A DNA stretch of 64,000 bases from Natronorubrum texcoconense (GTDB lineage: Archaea > Halobacteriota > Halobacteria > Halobacteriales > Natrialbaceae): NCBI RefSeq assembly GCF_900100335.1, contig NZ_FNFE01000007.1, forward strand, positions 62,001 through 126,000. The letters run 5' to 3'. The notes beneath the pieces were generated by a model. That model was given only the letters and a program-made list of their open reading frames with translations, had not been told where the DNA came from and ran no database searches. A program made the translations under genes and the position numbers. Positions 17,151 to 25,008 of this stretch are shown one piece after another; within the stretch, counting starts at the first letter, position 1, and every line of letters starts with the position of its first letter.

Positions 17151-17942
17151 TTACTCGAGTCCCTCGTACTCGGCGAACCACGAACGCACCACGCCCTGTA
17201 GGGCCCCCGTCGTGGTCCCCAGGTTCAGGAGCTGATACCCCGACCGCGCCTTCTCGTTGACGTCGTCCATCCCGAAGCCGAGCCCGCCGAGGGGGACGTC
17301 GGCCTCGAGCGCCGCCTCTCGAATCTCCTCAATCTGTTCCTCGACCGCCTCGTGGGTCGGCTCCCCGGGATGACCCAGCGACACCGCGAGATCGAGCGGG
17401 CCGGCGAAGACGAACCCGAGTTCCGGAACCGCCAGAATCTCCTCGATGTTCGCCACCGCGGTCGGGTTCTCGATCGTCACGCCGACGACGATCTCGTCGT
17501 CTTCGGTGCCGGCGTAGTCGTCGGTCGTCCCCCACCGACTCGCGCGGGGGCTCGCGAACCCCCGCTTGCCGGGGTCGCCGTCGTACTCGAACCGAGACGC
17601 TTCCACCGCTTGCCGGACCTCCGCGGCCGTCTCGATCCGCGAGACGAACAGGGTCCGAACGCCGGCGTCCAGCGCCTTCCGAATCATCCCCGGATCGGGT
17701 TCGGGTAGTCGAACGAGCAGTTCCGTGCCCGTCACGTTCGCCGCGCGGAGCAGGTCCTCGAGTCGGTCGCCGTCGAACGGGCTCGGCCCCGCGTGCTCGA
17801 GGTCGATCCAGACGAAGTCGAGACCGAGTTCGCCGTAGAACTCGACGAGGGTAGGGCTGTACGTGTTCTCGAGGATGCCGAGCGCGACGGCGTCGTCCTC
17901 GAGCGTCCGTCGGAGCAGGTTGGTGCGTGGTGACGTCGCCAT
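17151..17942 (-). CDS. HpcH/HpaI-family aldolase (2-keto-3-deoxy acid aldolase)
   Basis: A 263-residue class II pyruvate aldolase that cleaves 2-keto-3-deoxy acids to pyruvate and an aldehyde. FVWIDLEHAG carries the early active-site Asp/Glu. GVTIENPTAVANIEEILAV holds the metal-binding Glu of the family. FAGPLDLAVSLGHPGEP is the canonical GP-x-DL-x-x-SLG loop (Asn to Leu change). The late metal-ligand strand varies, so substrate range is uncertain. Its length is typical. The divergent neighbour is a cupin; the convergent one is the DCC protein. Confidence 0.9.
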   Translation of the reverse strand: MATSPRTNLLRRTLEDDAVALGILENTYSPTLVEFYGELGLDFVWIDLEHAGPSPFDGDRLEDLLRAANVTGTELLVRLPEPDPGMIRKALDAGVRTLFVSRIETAAEVRQAVEASRFEYDGDPGKRGFASPRASRWGTTDDYAGTEDDEIVVGVTIENPTAVANIEEILAVPELGFVFAGPLDLAVSLGHPGEPTHEAVEEQIEEIREAALEADVPLGGLGFGMDDVNEKARSGYQLLNLGTTTGALQGVVRSWFAEYEGLE

Positions 17943-18034
17943 AGCACAGTGACACCTGCAGGAGTGATAACGCTTCGCAGACTAGAGCATCGCTTCGAGG
18001 AAGCATCTTTGTGCCGACACGTCGAACGGCACCC

Positions 18035-18556
18035 ATGAACCGCGTCGCGATCGGCGACCTCGAGCCGAAACCGTACGACGACGAGTTACACGGGGATCGA
18101 CGCCCCCTGACCGAACCCCTGGGAACCGACCACGTCGCGATCACGCGCTACGTCCTCGAGCCCGGCGAGCGGTTCAGCGGCTCCGTCCACGCCCACTTCG
18201 ATCAGGAGGAGGTGTTCGTCGTCCTCGAGGGCGAGGCGACGTTCGAAGTCATTCCGAACACTGGAGATAGAGGCATCGAACCCACCGATATCACCGTCGC
18301 CGAAAACGAGGTGATCCGCTTTGCGCCAGGCGAGTTCCAGTCCGGTCGAAACGACGGCGAGGATCGGGTCGTCGCGCTGGCGCTCGGTGCGCCGCGCGAC
18401 ACCGAGGATATTCGCATCGCTCGGATTCCCGTGCTCGAGGACAGGGACGTGAGCTGTCCGGACTGTGAGGCAGATCACATGCGCATCTCGAGCGACGAGG
18501 ACGCCGATTTCGAGTGTCCGGACTGCGAGGCGACGCTGTCGCTCGAGGAAGCGTAG
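18035..18556 (+). CDS. Cupin protein with C-terminal zinc-ribbon-like tail
   Basis: A 173-residue protein. Residues ~35-115 are a cupin barrel: LEPGERFSGSVHAHFDQEEVFVVLEGEATFEV contains the His-x-His...Glu metal set, and ENEVIRFAPGEFQSGRN the second motif. The last ~40 residues add CPDCEADHMRI...FECPDCEATLSLEE, two CPDC knuckles that should bind zinc. A cupin fused to a ribbon is recurrent in haloarchaea but has no assigned role. The ATG at 18035 is the first that begins homologous-looking sequence. Confidence 0.85.
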   Translation: MNRVAIGDLEPKPYDDELHGDRRPLTEPLGTDHVAITRYVLEPGERFSGSVHAHFDQEEVFVVLEGEATFEVIPNTGDRGIEPTDITVAENEVIRFAPGEFQSGRNDGEDRVVALALGAPRDTEDIRIARIPVLEDRDVSCPDCEADHMRISSDEDADFECPDCEATLSLEEA

Positions 18557-18584
18557 CGTTGGCGCCGCAACGCGACCGATCGCG

Positions 18585-18998
18585 TCACTTCCAGATCGTC
18601 TCGACTCCAGCGTCCTGAATGGTTCTGTCGGACGTGATCACGGCGTCGGTTTCTCGAGCGGAATGACTCGCGACGACCAGTGCGTCGTGAATACTGAACG
18701 CATCGACGACTGACGCATATTCCACGAGTTCATCATCGTCGATTGGAGCAAGAGCTATCGGACCGTTCGCGACGAGCGCCTGCCGAGCGTCCTCGGGCGT
18801 CCCGGTCAACTGTACTCCACGAACGTCTTTGTCTCGGGAAACTGCATACAACACTTCGGCGAGCGCCGTACTCGGCGCTTGAATGACGGCTTCGCCAGCC
18901 TCTGCCTGTGCGAACACGCTATCAGCGCGCTCCGGAAGTCCGTCGACCAGATACACGAGCAGCGCGACCGCATCGGCCGTGTACGTCGGCGTCGCCAC
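18585..18998 (-). CDS. vapC: PIN-domain ribonuclease toxin (VapC-like)
   Basis: A 137-residue PIN protein, likely an Mg-dependent RNase acting on RNA to arrest growth. Acidic residues at the expected places are YTADAVALLVYL near the start, APSTALAEVLYAV, DAFSIHDALVVASHSA and DAVITSDRTIQDAGVETIW. It starts with GTG at 18998, one base after the antitoxin stop codon. That spacing implies translational coupling. The tight partner arrangement identifies it as the toxin of a VapBC pair; the first Asp is preceded by TA rather than the commoner LD-x-S. Confidence 0.88.
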   Translation of the reverse strand: MATPTYTADAVALLVYLVDGLPERADSVFAQAEAGEAVIQAPSTALAEVLYAVSRDKDVRGVQLTGTPEDARQALVANGPIALAPIDDDELVEYASVVDAFSIHDALVVASHSARETDAVITSDRTIQDAGVETIWK

Positions 18999-18999
18999 G

Positions 19000-19260
19000 T
19001 CAAGCTTCCTCGTAATTTCGATCGCGCCGGTCGCGAACGCGCTGTGTGAGTTCCTCACCAATCGCTTCGCGCTTCTCCTTCGGCGTCTCGTCCGGGACGA
19101 GCAGGCCTCGGGCATCGGTTCGCGTACGCTTTTTTACGACGATCCCGTCGTCGGTATCCACCCAGACGACCTCGTCACCGGGGTCGAGGTCGTATTTTTC
19201 ACGAAGTTCCTTCGGGATGGTCGCCTGTCCTTTTTCCGTCACTCGCGTACTCTTGCTCAT
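19000..19260 (-). CDS. vapB: AbrB/SpoVT-fold antitoxin (VapB-like)
   Basis: An 86-residue protein whose first 45 residues form a swapped-hairpin AbrB DNA-binding domain (STRVTEKGQATIPKELREKYDLDPGDEVVWVDTDDGIVVKK). The charged C-terminal half, ending KREAIGEELTQRVRDRRDRNYEEA, would wrap the toxin. The ATG at 19260 begins the domain exactly. Direct repeats GTATTAC lie just upstream and are likely autoregulatory sites. Confidence 0.92.
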   Translation of the reverse strand: MSKSTRVTEKGQATIPKELREKYDLDPGDEVVWVDTDDGIVVKKRTRTDARGLLVPDETPKEKREAIGEELTQRVRDRRDRNYEEA

Positions 19261-19265
19261 ATCGG

Positions 19266-19284
19266 GTAATACGTCCCGTAATAC
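19266..19284 (-). promoter_or_regulatory. Direct repeats at the vapBC promoter
   Basis: GTAATAC occurs at 19266-19272 and 19278-19284, a 12-base period (about one helical turn). The outer copy reads GTATTAC on the coding strand some 20 bases before the antitoxin ATG, so it may double as the TATA element. Confidence 0.5.
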
Positions 19285-19300
19285 CAAAGTGTTGTGGACG

Positions 19301-20515
19301 TCATTCAGCCCGTCGTTGCAGCCCCCCTCCGGCGAGAACAACGACCAGCGCGCCGCCCGCAAGCATCGCCAGCCCGGGGACGAACGACCCCGTCGCATCG
19401 TGGAAGACGCCGATGAGCATCGGGCCGAAGAAGCCGCCGATCTCGCCGACGGCGAAGATGAAGCCCACCGCGGTGCCCGTGAGTCGCGCGCCGATTCCCT
19501 CGAGATCCGGCGGGATCGCCCGGACGAGCGGCGAGACGCCGCCGACTCCCAGCCCCGTGACGACGATGCCGACGACGACCAGCGCTCCAGTGTCGCCGAC
19601 GATCACCCCCAGGAGACCGAGGAAGGCAACAGTGCCACAGCCCATCAGCGCAGGTCGTCGTGCCTCGAATCGGTCCGCCAGTTCGGGAACCGTGAGGACG
19701 CCGACGACGTAGGCGCCGATCAGCAGGCTCGTCGCCTGCCCGGCCAACCCGGGTGAGAGCCCGCGGGACTCGAGCACCGTCGGCAGCCACCCCTGCAGCC
19801 CGTGATTGAGCAGCAGGTACATCGTCCCGACGACGACGACCAACTGGAGTTCGCGATGCGAGAGCACCAGTCGGAGGTCGGCGACGACCGACTCGAGCGA
19901 GAAGGAGTCATCGTCGGCCATCCGGGCGTCGATCCGCGCTCGGCGGGCGACGAGCAGCCAGCCCAGTCCGTAGGCGACGGAGACGACGCCGCTCCAGAAA
20001 AACAGCGCTCGCCAGCCGCCGAGCCACGGGCCCAGCACCGGCCGGCCGACCGCGAACACGAGCGCCGACCCCGCCGACGCGCCGACGAGGTAGATCGCGG
20101 ACGGGCGACCGGTCTTCGCCGGCGGAAAGAGCACGCCGACCAGTTTCGGGAGCCCGAAGGTGATCGCCGTCGCGCCGACGCCGAGCAGCAGCGTCGCGGC
20201 CAGCAACGACGGAAACCCGGGGGCGACGCTGCGACCGACCTGGGCGAGTCCGTAGATCACCACGCCGACCGCGAGGCTCCGTCCGGGGCCGATTCGGTCC
20301 ACCGCGATCCCGGAAAAGAGCGCGAGCGGGATGTAGGTCAACGGCACCGCGCCGGCGAGCATCCCGGCCTGCGTACTCGAGAGCCCCAAATCGTCGATGA
20401 TCACCGGCAGATACGCCGGCAGCGAGAACCAGACGAACATCAGGCAGGTGTAGCTCAGCGCCGCGACGGCGACGAGCCCGTACTCCTGACGGTACTCGGC
20501 ACTCGAGCGACTCAT
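19301..20515 (-). CDS. Major facilitator superfamily transporter
   Basis: A 404-residue, 12-helix permease. The loop after helix 2 reads GIAVDRIGPGRSLAVG, a version of the MFS A-motif, and the repeat in the C-half is ELADRFEARRPAL. A charged loop (RARIDARMADDDSFSLESV) separates the two six-helix halves near residue 200. Its general shape resembles CynX/NimT-type anion and drug transporters, but substrate is not predictable. It lies upstream of vapBC on the same strand with a 40-base gap that contains the vapBC promoter. Confidence 0.9.
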   Translation of the reverse strand: MSRSSAEYRQEYGLVAVAALSYTCLMFVWFSLPAYLPVIIDDLGLSSTQAGMLAGAVPLTYIPLALFSGIAVDRIGPGRSLAVGVVIYGLAQVGRSVAPGFPSLLAATLLLGVGATAITFGLPKLVGVLFPPAKTGRPSAIYLVGASAGSALVFAVGRPVLGPWLGGWRALFFWSGVVSVAYGLGWLLVARRARIDARMADDDSFSLESVVADLRLVLSHRELQLVVVVGTMYLLLNHGLQGWLPTVLESRGLSPGLAGQATSLLIGAYVVGVLTVPELADRFEARRPALMGCGTVAFLGLLGVIVGDTGALVVVGIVVTGLGVGGVSPLVRAIPPDLEGIGARLTGTAVGFIFAVGEIGGFFGPMLIGVFHDATGSFVPGLAMLAGGALVVVLAGGGLQRRAE

Positions 20516-20692
20516 TCAGGCGAATCGAGTGCGAGGACGTTCGAGTAGTTTGCCGTCCCGGTCGATACGACCGGGTTTGATGCGACTCCGTTCACGCGCT
20601 GGGCGAACTAATCACCGAAGCATCTACAAGTTGGAATAACTATTATTTTAGTGAGTTTTCTTTCTCCGACTATATTTAGAATGGTAGAAATA

Positions 20693-20962
20693 TCAATAGA
20701 GAGATAACGCATACGGAATCGCTGTAACGGCAAATATAACATAGATAGTACGGATGATCCCAGCCACATATGTACGCTCTCTTGGAAGAACCTCTGGAAC
20801 CGCCATCAGGAAAAAGAGGATTCCCGTAACCGGTAACACGAACAGTTCACGGCCAGAAAATAGAAAAAGACCAAAAAACATGAGTCCGAAAAGAACCCAA
20901 AGGGCTCCGATTCGATATCCATCTGGTTCTCGAAAGACCCGCCCTTGAAGGCCCCCGTTCAT
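20693..20962 (-). CDS. Small membrane protein of unknown function
   Basis: An 89-residue protein with three probable membrane spans (about residues 17-38, 40-56 and 66-88), joined by short loops such as VPEVLPRERTYV. The region is clearly AT-richer than its surroundings and codon use follows suit, which hints at acquired DNA. A TATA-like TTTTTAATAGG precedes the ATG by about 20-30 bases. I do not recognise the family. Confidence 0.6.
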   Translation of the reverse strand: MNGGLQGRVFREPDGYRIGALWVLFGLMFFGLFLFSGRELFVLPVTGILFFLMAVPEVLPRERTYVAGIIRTIYVIFAVTAIPYALSLY

Positions 20963-21144
20963 GTTACCCGATACCTATTAAAAACTAATAATGCTTTGGG
21001 TACTAATTGACGTTGGAAATCCGCCCCCTAAATTGTAATTTCCTATACATAGAGCGCCTGTACTAATTGCGGAAGGGGCGAATTAACATATCCTGAATAT
21101 GTCGACAGCAGCCGCGTTCTCGAGCACAGAATCCGACCGACTCG

Positions 21145-22443
21145 TCACACCGTCACGGTCTCGCCGAGTTCGGGTGCGCTCGAGTCGAACCCCTCCCCCC
21201 GCAGTTCCTCGGCGAACGCCTCGCACCGATCACCGTGATTGACCAGCACCGGACTCTCGCGGTACGATTCCAGAAACTCGAGCACCCCGTCTCGATCCGC
21301 GTGCGCCGAAAAGTCGTACTGCTCGACCTGCGCGCTGACGGGCATCACGCGGCCGTCGATCTCGGCGCGGCCGGTCTCGAGGAGGTCGCGGCCCGGGGTC
21401 CCCTCTACCTGATACCCCGTCATCGTGATCTTGTTCGTCGGGTTCCCGCGAATTTCGGGGATGTAGGTCATCGCCGGGCCGCCCGAGAGCATCCCGCTGG
21501 TAGTGATGATCGCCGCCGTCTGGTCGACGATCCGCTTGCGCTGTCCGTCGCGGCCGGTCACGAACCGGGCGTGTGAGATTGCCCGTTTGAACGCGTCGGA
21601 ATCGCGGACGAACTCGGGGTGCTGTCGGAGCATCTCCGTGACTTCCGTCCCCATGCCGTCGACGTAGCACGGGATGTCGTGGGCCGCACAGACGAGCATC
21701 AGCTCCTGCGTGCGGCCGATCGCGAACGCGGGGACGACGACCGTGCCACCCTCCCAGAGCGTCGTCTCGACGCTCTCGACGAACTGCTCCTCCACGACGG
21801 CCCGGTCATCGTGTTCGACATCGGAGTACGTGCTCTCACAGAGGACGACGTCCGCCCCGGGGCGCGCGCTCGAGCCCGCGACCAGTCGCTGGCCGCTGAC
21901 GGCTTCGCCGGAGTCGTCCCCCCGATTCGAGGCGACGTTACCGTTCGTGCCTGACGGCTCGTCGATGTGGAAATCACCCGTGTAGAGGAGTCGGGTCTCC
22001 CCGTCGTCGACGAGGACGTGTGCACTACCCGGAATGTGGCCGGCGTTGTAGAAGGTGACCTCGTGGCCGGCCGCCTCGAACGTCTCGCGGTAGCCGTGGG
22101 TCTCCGAAACTTGCGTGACGCGTCGGAGGTCGGTTTCCGTGAACGGGCAGTGGAACGATCCCCCGTGGAGTTTGAGCGTGTCTCGAGCGAGCGTCATCGT
22201 CAGCTCGTACGTCGGCGGCGTCCAGTGGATCGACGGCCGGGCGTCGCCCGAAAGCAGCGCCGGCACCGTGCCGACGTGGTCGAGGTGACCGTGGGAGACG
22301 ACGACCGCCTCGGGGGTCGGCGTCTCGACCGGAAACTGCGGCGGATTGGCCGTCAGCATCCCGAAATCGAGGAGGAGGGCGTCGTTCACGAGGATCGCAC
22401 TGCGGCCCACCTCGCGAGCGCCGCCGAGAAAACGGAGTTCCAT
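21145..22443 (-). CDS. Beta-CASP metallo-beta-lactamase RNase (aCPSF2-like)
   Basis: A 432-residue nuclease of the CPSF/RNase J group. Metal-binding motifs are SHGHLDHVG (motif 2), NAGHIPGSAH (motif 3) and YTGDFH (motif 4). The beta-CASP cap follows, with VVVPAFAIGRTQELM, and the C-terminal SAHADRDG and LVNHGD supply the last ligands. No KH domains precede the catalytic domain, so it matches the shorter archaeal CPSF2-like form. A 30-residue Gly/Asn/Ser-rich insertion after GDFHIDEPSG looks like a flexible loop. It acts in RNA trimming or 3'-end processing. Confidence 0.88.
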   Translation of the reverse strand: MELRFLGGAREVGRSAILVNDALLLDFGMLTANPPQFPVETPTPEAVVVSHGHLDHVGTVPALLSGDARPSIHWTPPTYELTMTLARDTLKLHGGSFHCPFTETDLRRVTQVSETHGYRETFEAAGHEVTFYNAGHIPGSAHVLVDDGETRLLYTGDFHIDEPSGTNGNVASNRGDDSGEAVSGQRLVAGSSARPGADVVLCESTYSDVEHDDRAVVEEQFVESVETTLWEGGTVVVPAFAIGRTQELMLVCAAHDIPCYVDGMGTEVTEMLRQHPEFVRDSDAFKRAISHARFVTGRDGQRKRIVDQTAAIITTSGMLSGGPAMTYIPEIRGNPTNKITMTGYQVEGTPGRDLLETGRAEIDGRVMPVSAQVEQYDFSAHADRDGVLEFLESYRESPVLVNHGDRCEAFAEELRGEGFDSSAPELGETVTV

Positions 22444-22670
22444 TGGGAGAACTCAGTGCTCGAGCCGTTTTCCTCCATCGGTTCCCGGTGCTCGGTCGTG
22501 GCGGCTCCGCCACCGGCAGTGACAGGCTGCTTTCGAGTGTACGTGCACTATTGCAGGTCTCGAAACGTGCTGTGGAGAAGCCTCCTGTCGTGAGTTCAGC
22601 CCGTTTGTATCGCAGATCGAGCGGTTTGACAACCGGGATACTTAAACTCTCCACCAACATACATTGGCCA

Positions 22671-23129
22671 ATGGATTCTCAACCCTCCGCTCCCGGTCAG
22701 GAGGTGGAGATTCTCCTGGTAGAAGATAATCCAGGAGACGCTCGGCTCGTAACAGAGCTGTTCTCGGATGCACACATCGTGAACACGCTTCACGTCGCCA
22801 CCGACCACCGGGAGGCACTCGATTTCGTCAATCAGCGCGGCGAGTTTACGGACGTTCCGCGACCGGACATCGTCCTGCTGGATTGGCATCTTCCGCGAGC
22901 GACTGGCGACGAAGTCCTCCGAGCGATGAAAGAGGATTCAGCACTGAGTCAGATTCCCGTCATCGTGTTAACGGGCTCTGACGTCGGCGAAGAGCTCATC
23001 CAGACGTCCGAGTTCGAAGCCAACGCCTATCTCACGAAGCCGGTCGATCCTGACGATTTTATCTCGCTCGTGCGCTCGTTCGAGTTCTTTTGGCTCAGCG
23101 TTATCCGTTCACCGCCGCCCGAATTGTAG
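22671..23129 (+). CDS. Response regulator, single receiver domain (Rcp1-like)
   Basis: A 152-residue protein made of one receiver domain. It has the acidic pair in LLVEDNPGDARL, the phospho-acceptor Asp in IVLLDWHLP, the Ser/Thr in VIVLTGS and the Lys in AYLTKPVDP. The NPGDARL form and the extended HIV...THREALDFV loop are typical of Rcp-type regulators paired with phytochrome- or PAS-kinases. The ATG at 22671 is supported by GATACTTAAA at 22637-22646. No kinase gene is adjacent; the one at 32.0 kb could be a partner, but nothing shows this. Confidence 0.9.
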   Translation: MDSQPSAPGQEVEILLVEDNPGDARLVTELFSDAHIVNTLHVATDHREALDFVNQRGEFTDVPRPDIVLLDWHLPRATGDEVLRAMKEDSALSQIPVIVLTGSDVGEELIQTSEFEANAYLTKPVDPDDFISLVRSFEFFWLSVIRSPPPEL

Positions 23130-23267
23130 CACTCGGACGTTTTCACGCCGCTCGTGACTGCGGTGACCGACCGCTCTACAGGCGGCACAGGCCGAGGTAA
23201 GTCACGAGTGTGCTGTTCGAAACGCTCCGTTTCGACAGTGCGTTTCGTTGCAGACGACTGCTGACCG

Positions 23268-23681
23268 TTAGCGATCCCGGAGTCGCGTTCGATCGGTCGA
23301 CCCGCGAGCGCTCGAGCCATCGTGACTGAGATCGTCCTCGAGCAGTCGGTCCAGTTCGCGCTCGAACTCGTCCTCGCTGAGTGTCCCGTCGACGTACTGG
23401 GAGCGAATTCGGTCCGCCGGCGCCTCGGTCTTGGCCGACTGCTCCGGACGCTCACTGCTGTACGCCGCATCGACGGTCGCCCCGTCGTCGCGGAACAGCG
23501 AGGCGAGACCGACGACCGCCAGCACGACGACGGCCAGAATCGCGAGCGTCACGACGGCGGCGACGACGGTCGCGACGATCGAGAGGACGATACCGACGAC
23601 GGCCGCGATCACGCTGAGCACGACGAACGCGAGGAGGAGGGCTCCGGCCCCCTTGAGCAGGAGTGTCCCGAGACGAGCCAT
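23268..23681 (-). CDS. Membrane protein with SHOCT domain
   Basis: A 137-residue protein. Residues ~5-65 are two merged, strongly hydrophobic segments rich in Val, Ala and Ile. The C-terminal DRIRSQYVDGTLSEDEFERELDRLLEDD is a SHOCT (short C-terminal) motif of about 28 residues, thought to mediate oligomerisation. A longer in-frame start would add Arg-rich sequence with no gene-like composition, so the ATG at 23681 is preferred. Confidence 0.85.
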   Translation of the reverse strand: MARLGTLLLKGAGALLLAFVVLSVIAAVVGIVLSIVATVVAAVVTLAILAVVVLAVVGLASLFRDDGATVDAAYSSERPEQSAKTEAPADRIRSQYVDGTLSEDEFERELDRLLEDDLSHDGSSARGSTDRTRLRDR

Positions 23682-23755
23682 ACCTGTCGTTCGTCTCACA
23701 CGGCAAAAAAGGTGTAGCAATCGGCCGGCTACCGGACCGGCCCTCGAGGCCCGCC

Positions 23756-24094
23756 TCAGGAGCCGTTCGATGCCGGCGGCGGCGTCGTCTTCGCGGCCGT
23801 CCGTCTCGTGAGTCCGATGAGGTAGACGTCGAGTAGGCAGATCACCAACACGGCGAGCGGAACCGCGACGTCGACGTAGGCGACCGACTCGAACTGCAGC
23901 GCCGTCACGACGAACGGCTCGCCGAAGTCGAGCGCACCCGACAGCGTCCGGGCGGAGAGGAAGGCGAGCGCGAGCGCGTAGCACGCGAACCAGATCGCTC
24001 CGCGTTTCCACTGGCCGAGATAGCAGTGGCCGAGCCCCGCGACGAACGCCGACAGCGGGTAGGCAGGCCAGATCGGTCTCGAGAGCCCACTCAT
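23756..24094 (-). CDS. TM2-like small membrane protein
   Basis: A 112-residue protein with about four hydrophobic segments. The opening AFVAGLGHCYLGQWKRGAIWFACYALAL resembles the TM2/DUF6677 hairpin (G-x-G-H-x-Y-L-G-x-x-x-R-G). The ATG at 24094 is used because upstream codons are Arg-rich. It is 10 bases downstream of the next minus-strand gene and so probably shares its transcript. Confidence 0.75.
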   Translation of the reverse strand: MSGLSRPIWPAYPLSAFVAGLGHCYLGQWKRGAIWFACYALALAFLSARTLSGALDFGEPFVVTALQFESVAYVDVAVPLAVLVICLLDVYLIGLTRRTAAKTTPPPASNGS

Positions 24095-24104
24095 CGGTCG
24101 GACC

Positions 24105-25007
24105 TCACTCCCGGTGGAACGGAACGCGCGTCGCACGCTCGAGTCGACCGAGCGGTGACGAGACGTCGGTACCAGCGGCGTCGTCGGCGAGCGCCTCGAG
24201 TGCCGTCCGCGCTCGCTCGAGCGAGCGCTCGACGGTCGGGGTCGCGTACGCGAGTTCCTCGTCGGTCACGACCGCGTGCTGGCACGTCGGGTCGAAGAGT
24301 ACGCGAGCGGCGCTCGCCCGGGGATCGTCGTCGTCGGACGTGGCCGACGACTGGGACGCGAGTGCGGTCATCATCGCGTGACTATAGCGGCGCAGCGCCG
24401 TCCGTGTTTCGGCCGAGGCGCCGACGACCGTCGCACCGATCGCACCCGCCGTTTCGGCGAGCGTCGCTGGCGCCTCGAATCGGCCGTCGCTGGCCCCGTT
24501 CGCATCGGCGCGCTCGTCCGCGTCGGCGCGGGCCAGACACTGCCGGGTGAGCGTCGTCGAACCCCCGAGCAGAAGGCGGTACAGCTCGAGGCGCCGTCGG
24601 TCGGGAACCGGCGTCTCGGCGACCGTCGCGTACGCGCTGGCGTGAAGAAAGTCGCTCGCGAGGATGGCGTCGTCGCGGTCGACCGTCGGTGCGCCCCAGT
24701 CCGCCAGCGCCTCGGCGGCGTCCACCAGCGTCAGTCGGAGTCGGACGTAGCCCTCGAGGAGCGTGACCGTCGTGACGACCGGCTCGAGAACGTCCGCGAA
24801 CGCTGTCGCGTTCGCCGAATCGGTCCCGTTTGCGGTCTCGAAACCGACTTCGGCCGCCACGGTACACAGCGCGGCGGGGAGCGATCGGTCACGCGGGGTG
24901 ACGGTGTCGGTGGCGAGCGTACGAATCCGCGGCGCCAGTTCGCCGCCCGGGCTGTTTGGGGTCGAACGAGCGATACGTCGGCTGGGGTGGAAATCGTGTT
25001 CGGTCAC
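24105..25007 (-). CDS. Prenyl-synthase-fold-like protein lacking the catalytic Asp motif
   Basis: A helical protein of about 300 residues. The stretch ALADWGAPTVDRDDAILASDFLHASAYATVAE looks like the helix following the first aspartate-rich motif of polyprenyl diphosphate synthases (their GD-x-L-x-A-x-AF), but no DD-x-x-D motif is present, so it is probably not a synthase. Two GTG starts are possible: 25007, one base after the MATE stop, and 25016, overlapping it by eight bases. I favour the first. It forms an operon with the MATE and TetR genes. Confidence 0.75.
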   Translation of the reverse strand: MTEHDFHPSRRIARSTPNSPGGELAPRIRTLATDTVTPRDRSLPAALCTVAAEVGFETANGTDSANATAFADVLEPVVTTVTLLEGYVRLRLTLVDAAEALADWGAPTVDRDDAILASDFLHASAYATVAETPVPDRRRLELYRLLLGGSTTLTRQCLARADADERADANGASDGRFEAPATLAETAGAIGATVVGASAETRTALRRYSHAMMTALASQSSATSDDDDPRASAARVLFDPTCQHAVVTDEELAYATPTVERSLERARTALEALADDAAGTDVSSPLGRLERATRVPFHRE

Positions 25008-25008
25008 G

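Noticed and set aside
23704-23710. T-run as terminator of the TM2-like gene
   Set aside because: It also lies at the TATA position of the SHOCT-protein gene, so it is ambiguous and not listed.
24105-25007. Calling it geranylgeranyl diphosphate synthase
   Set aside because: The two Asp-rich catalytic motifs are missing.
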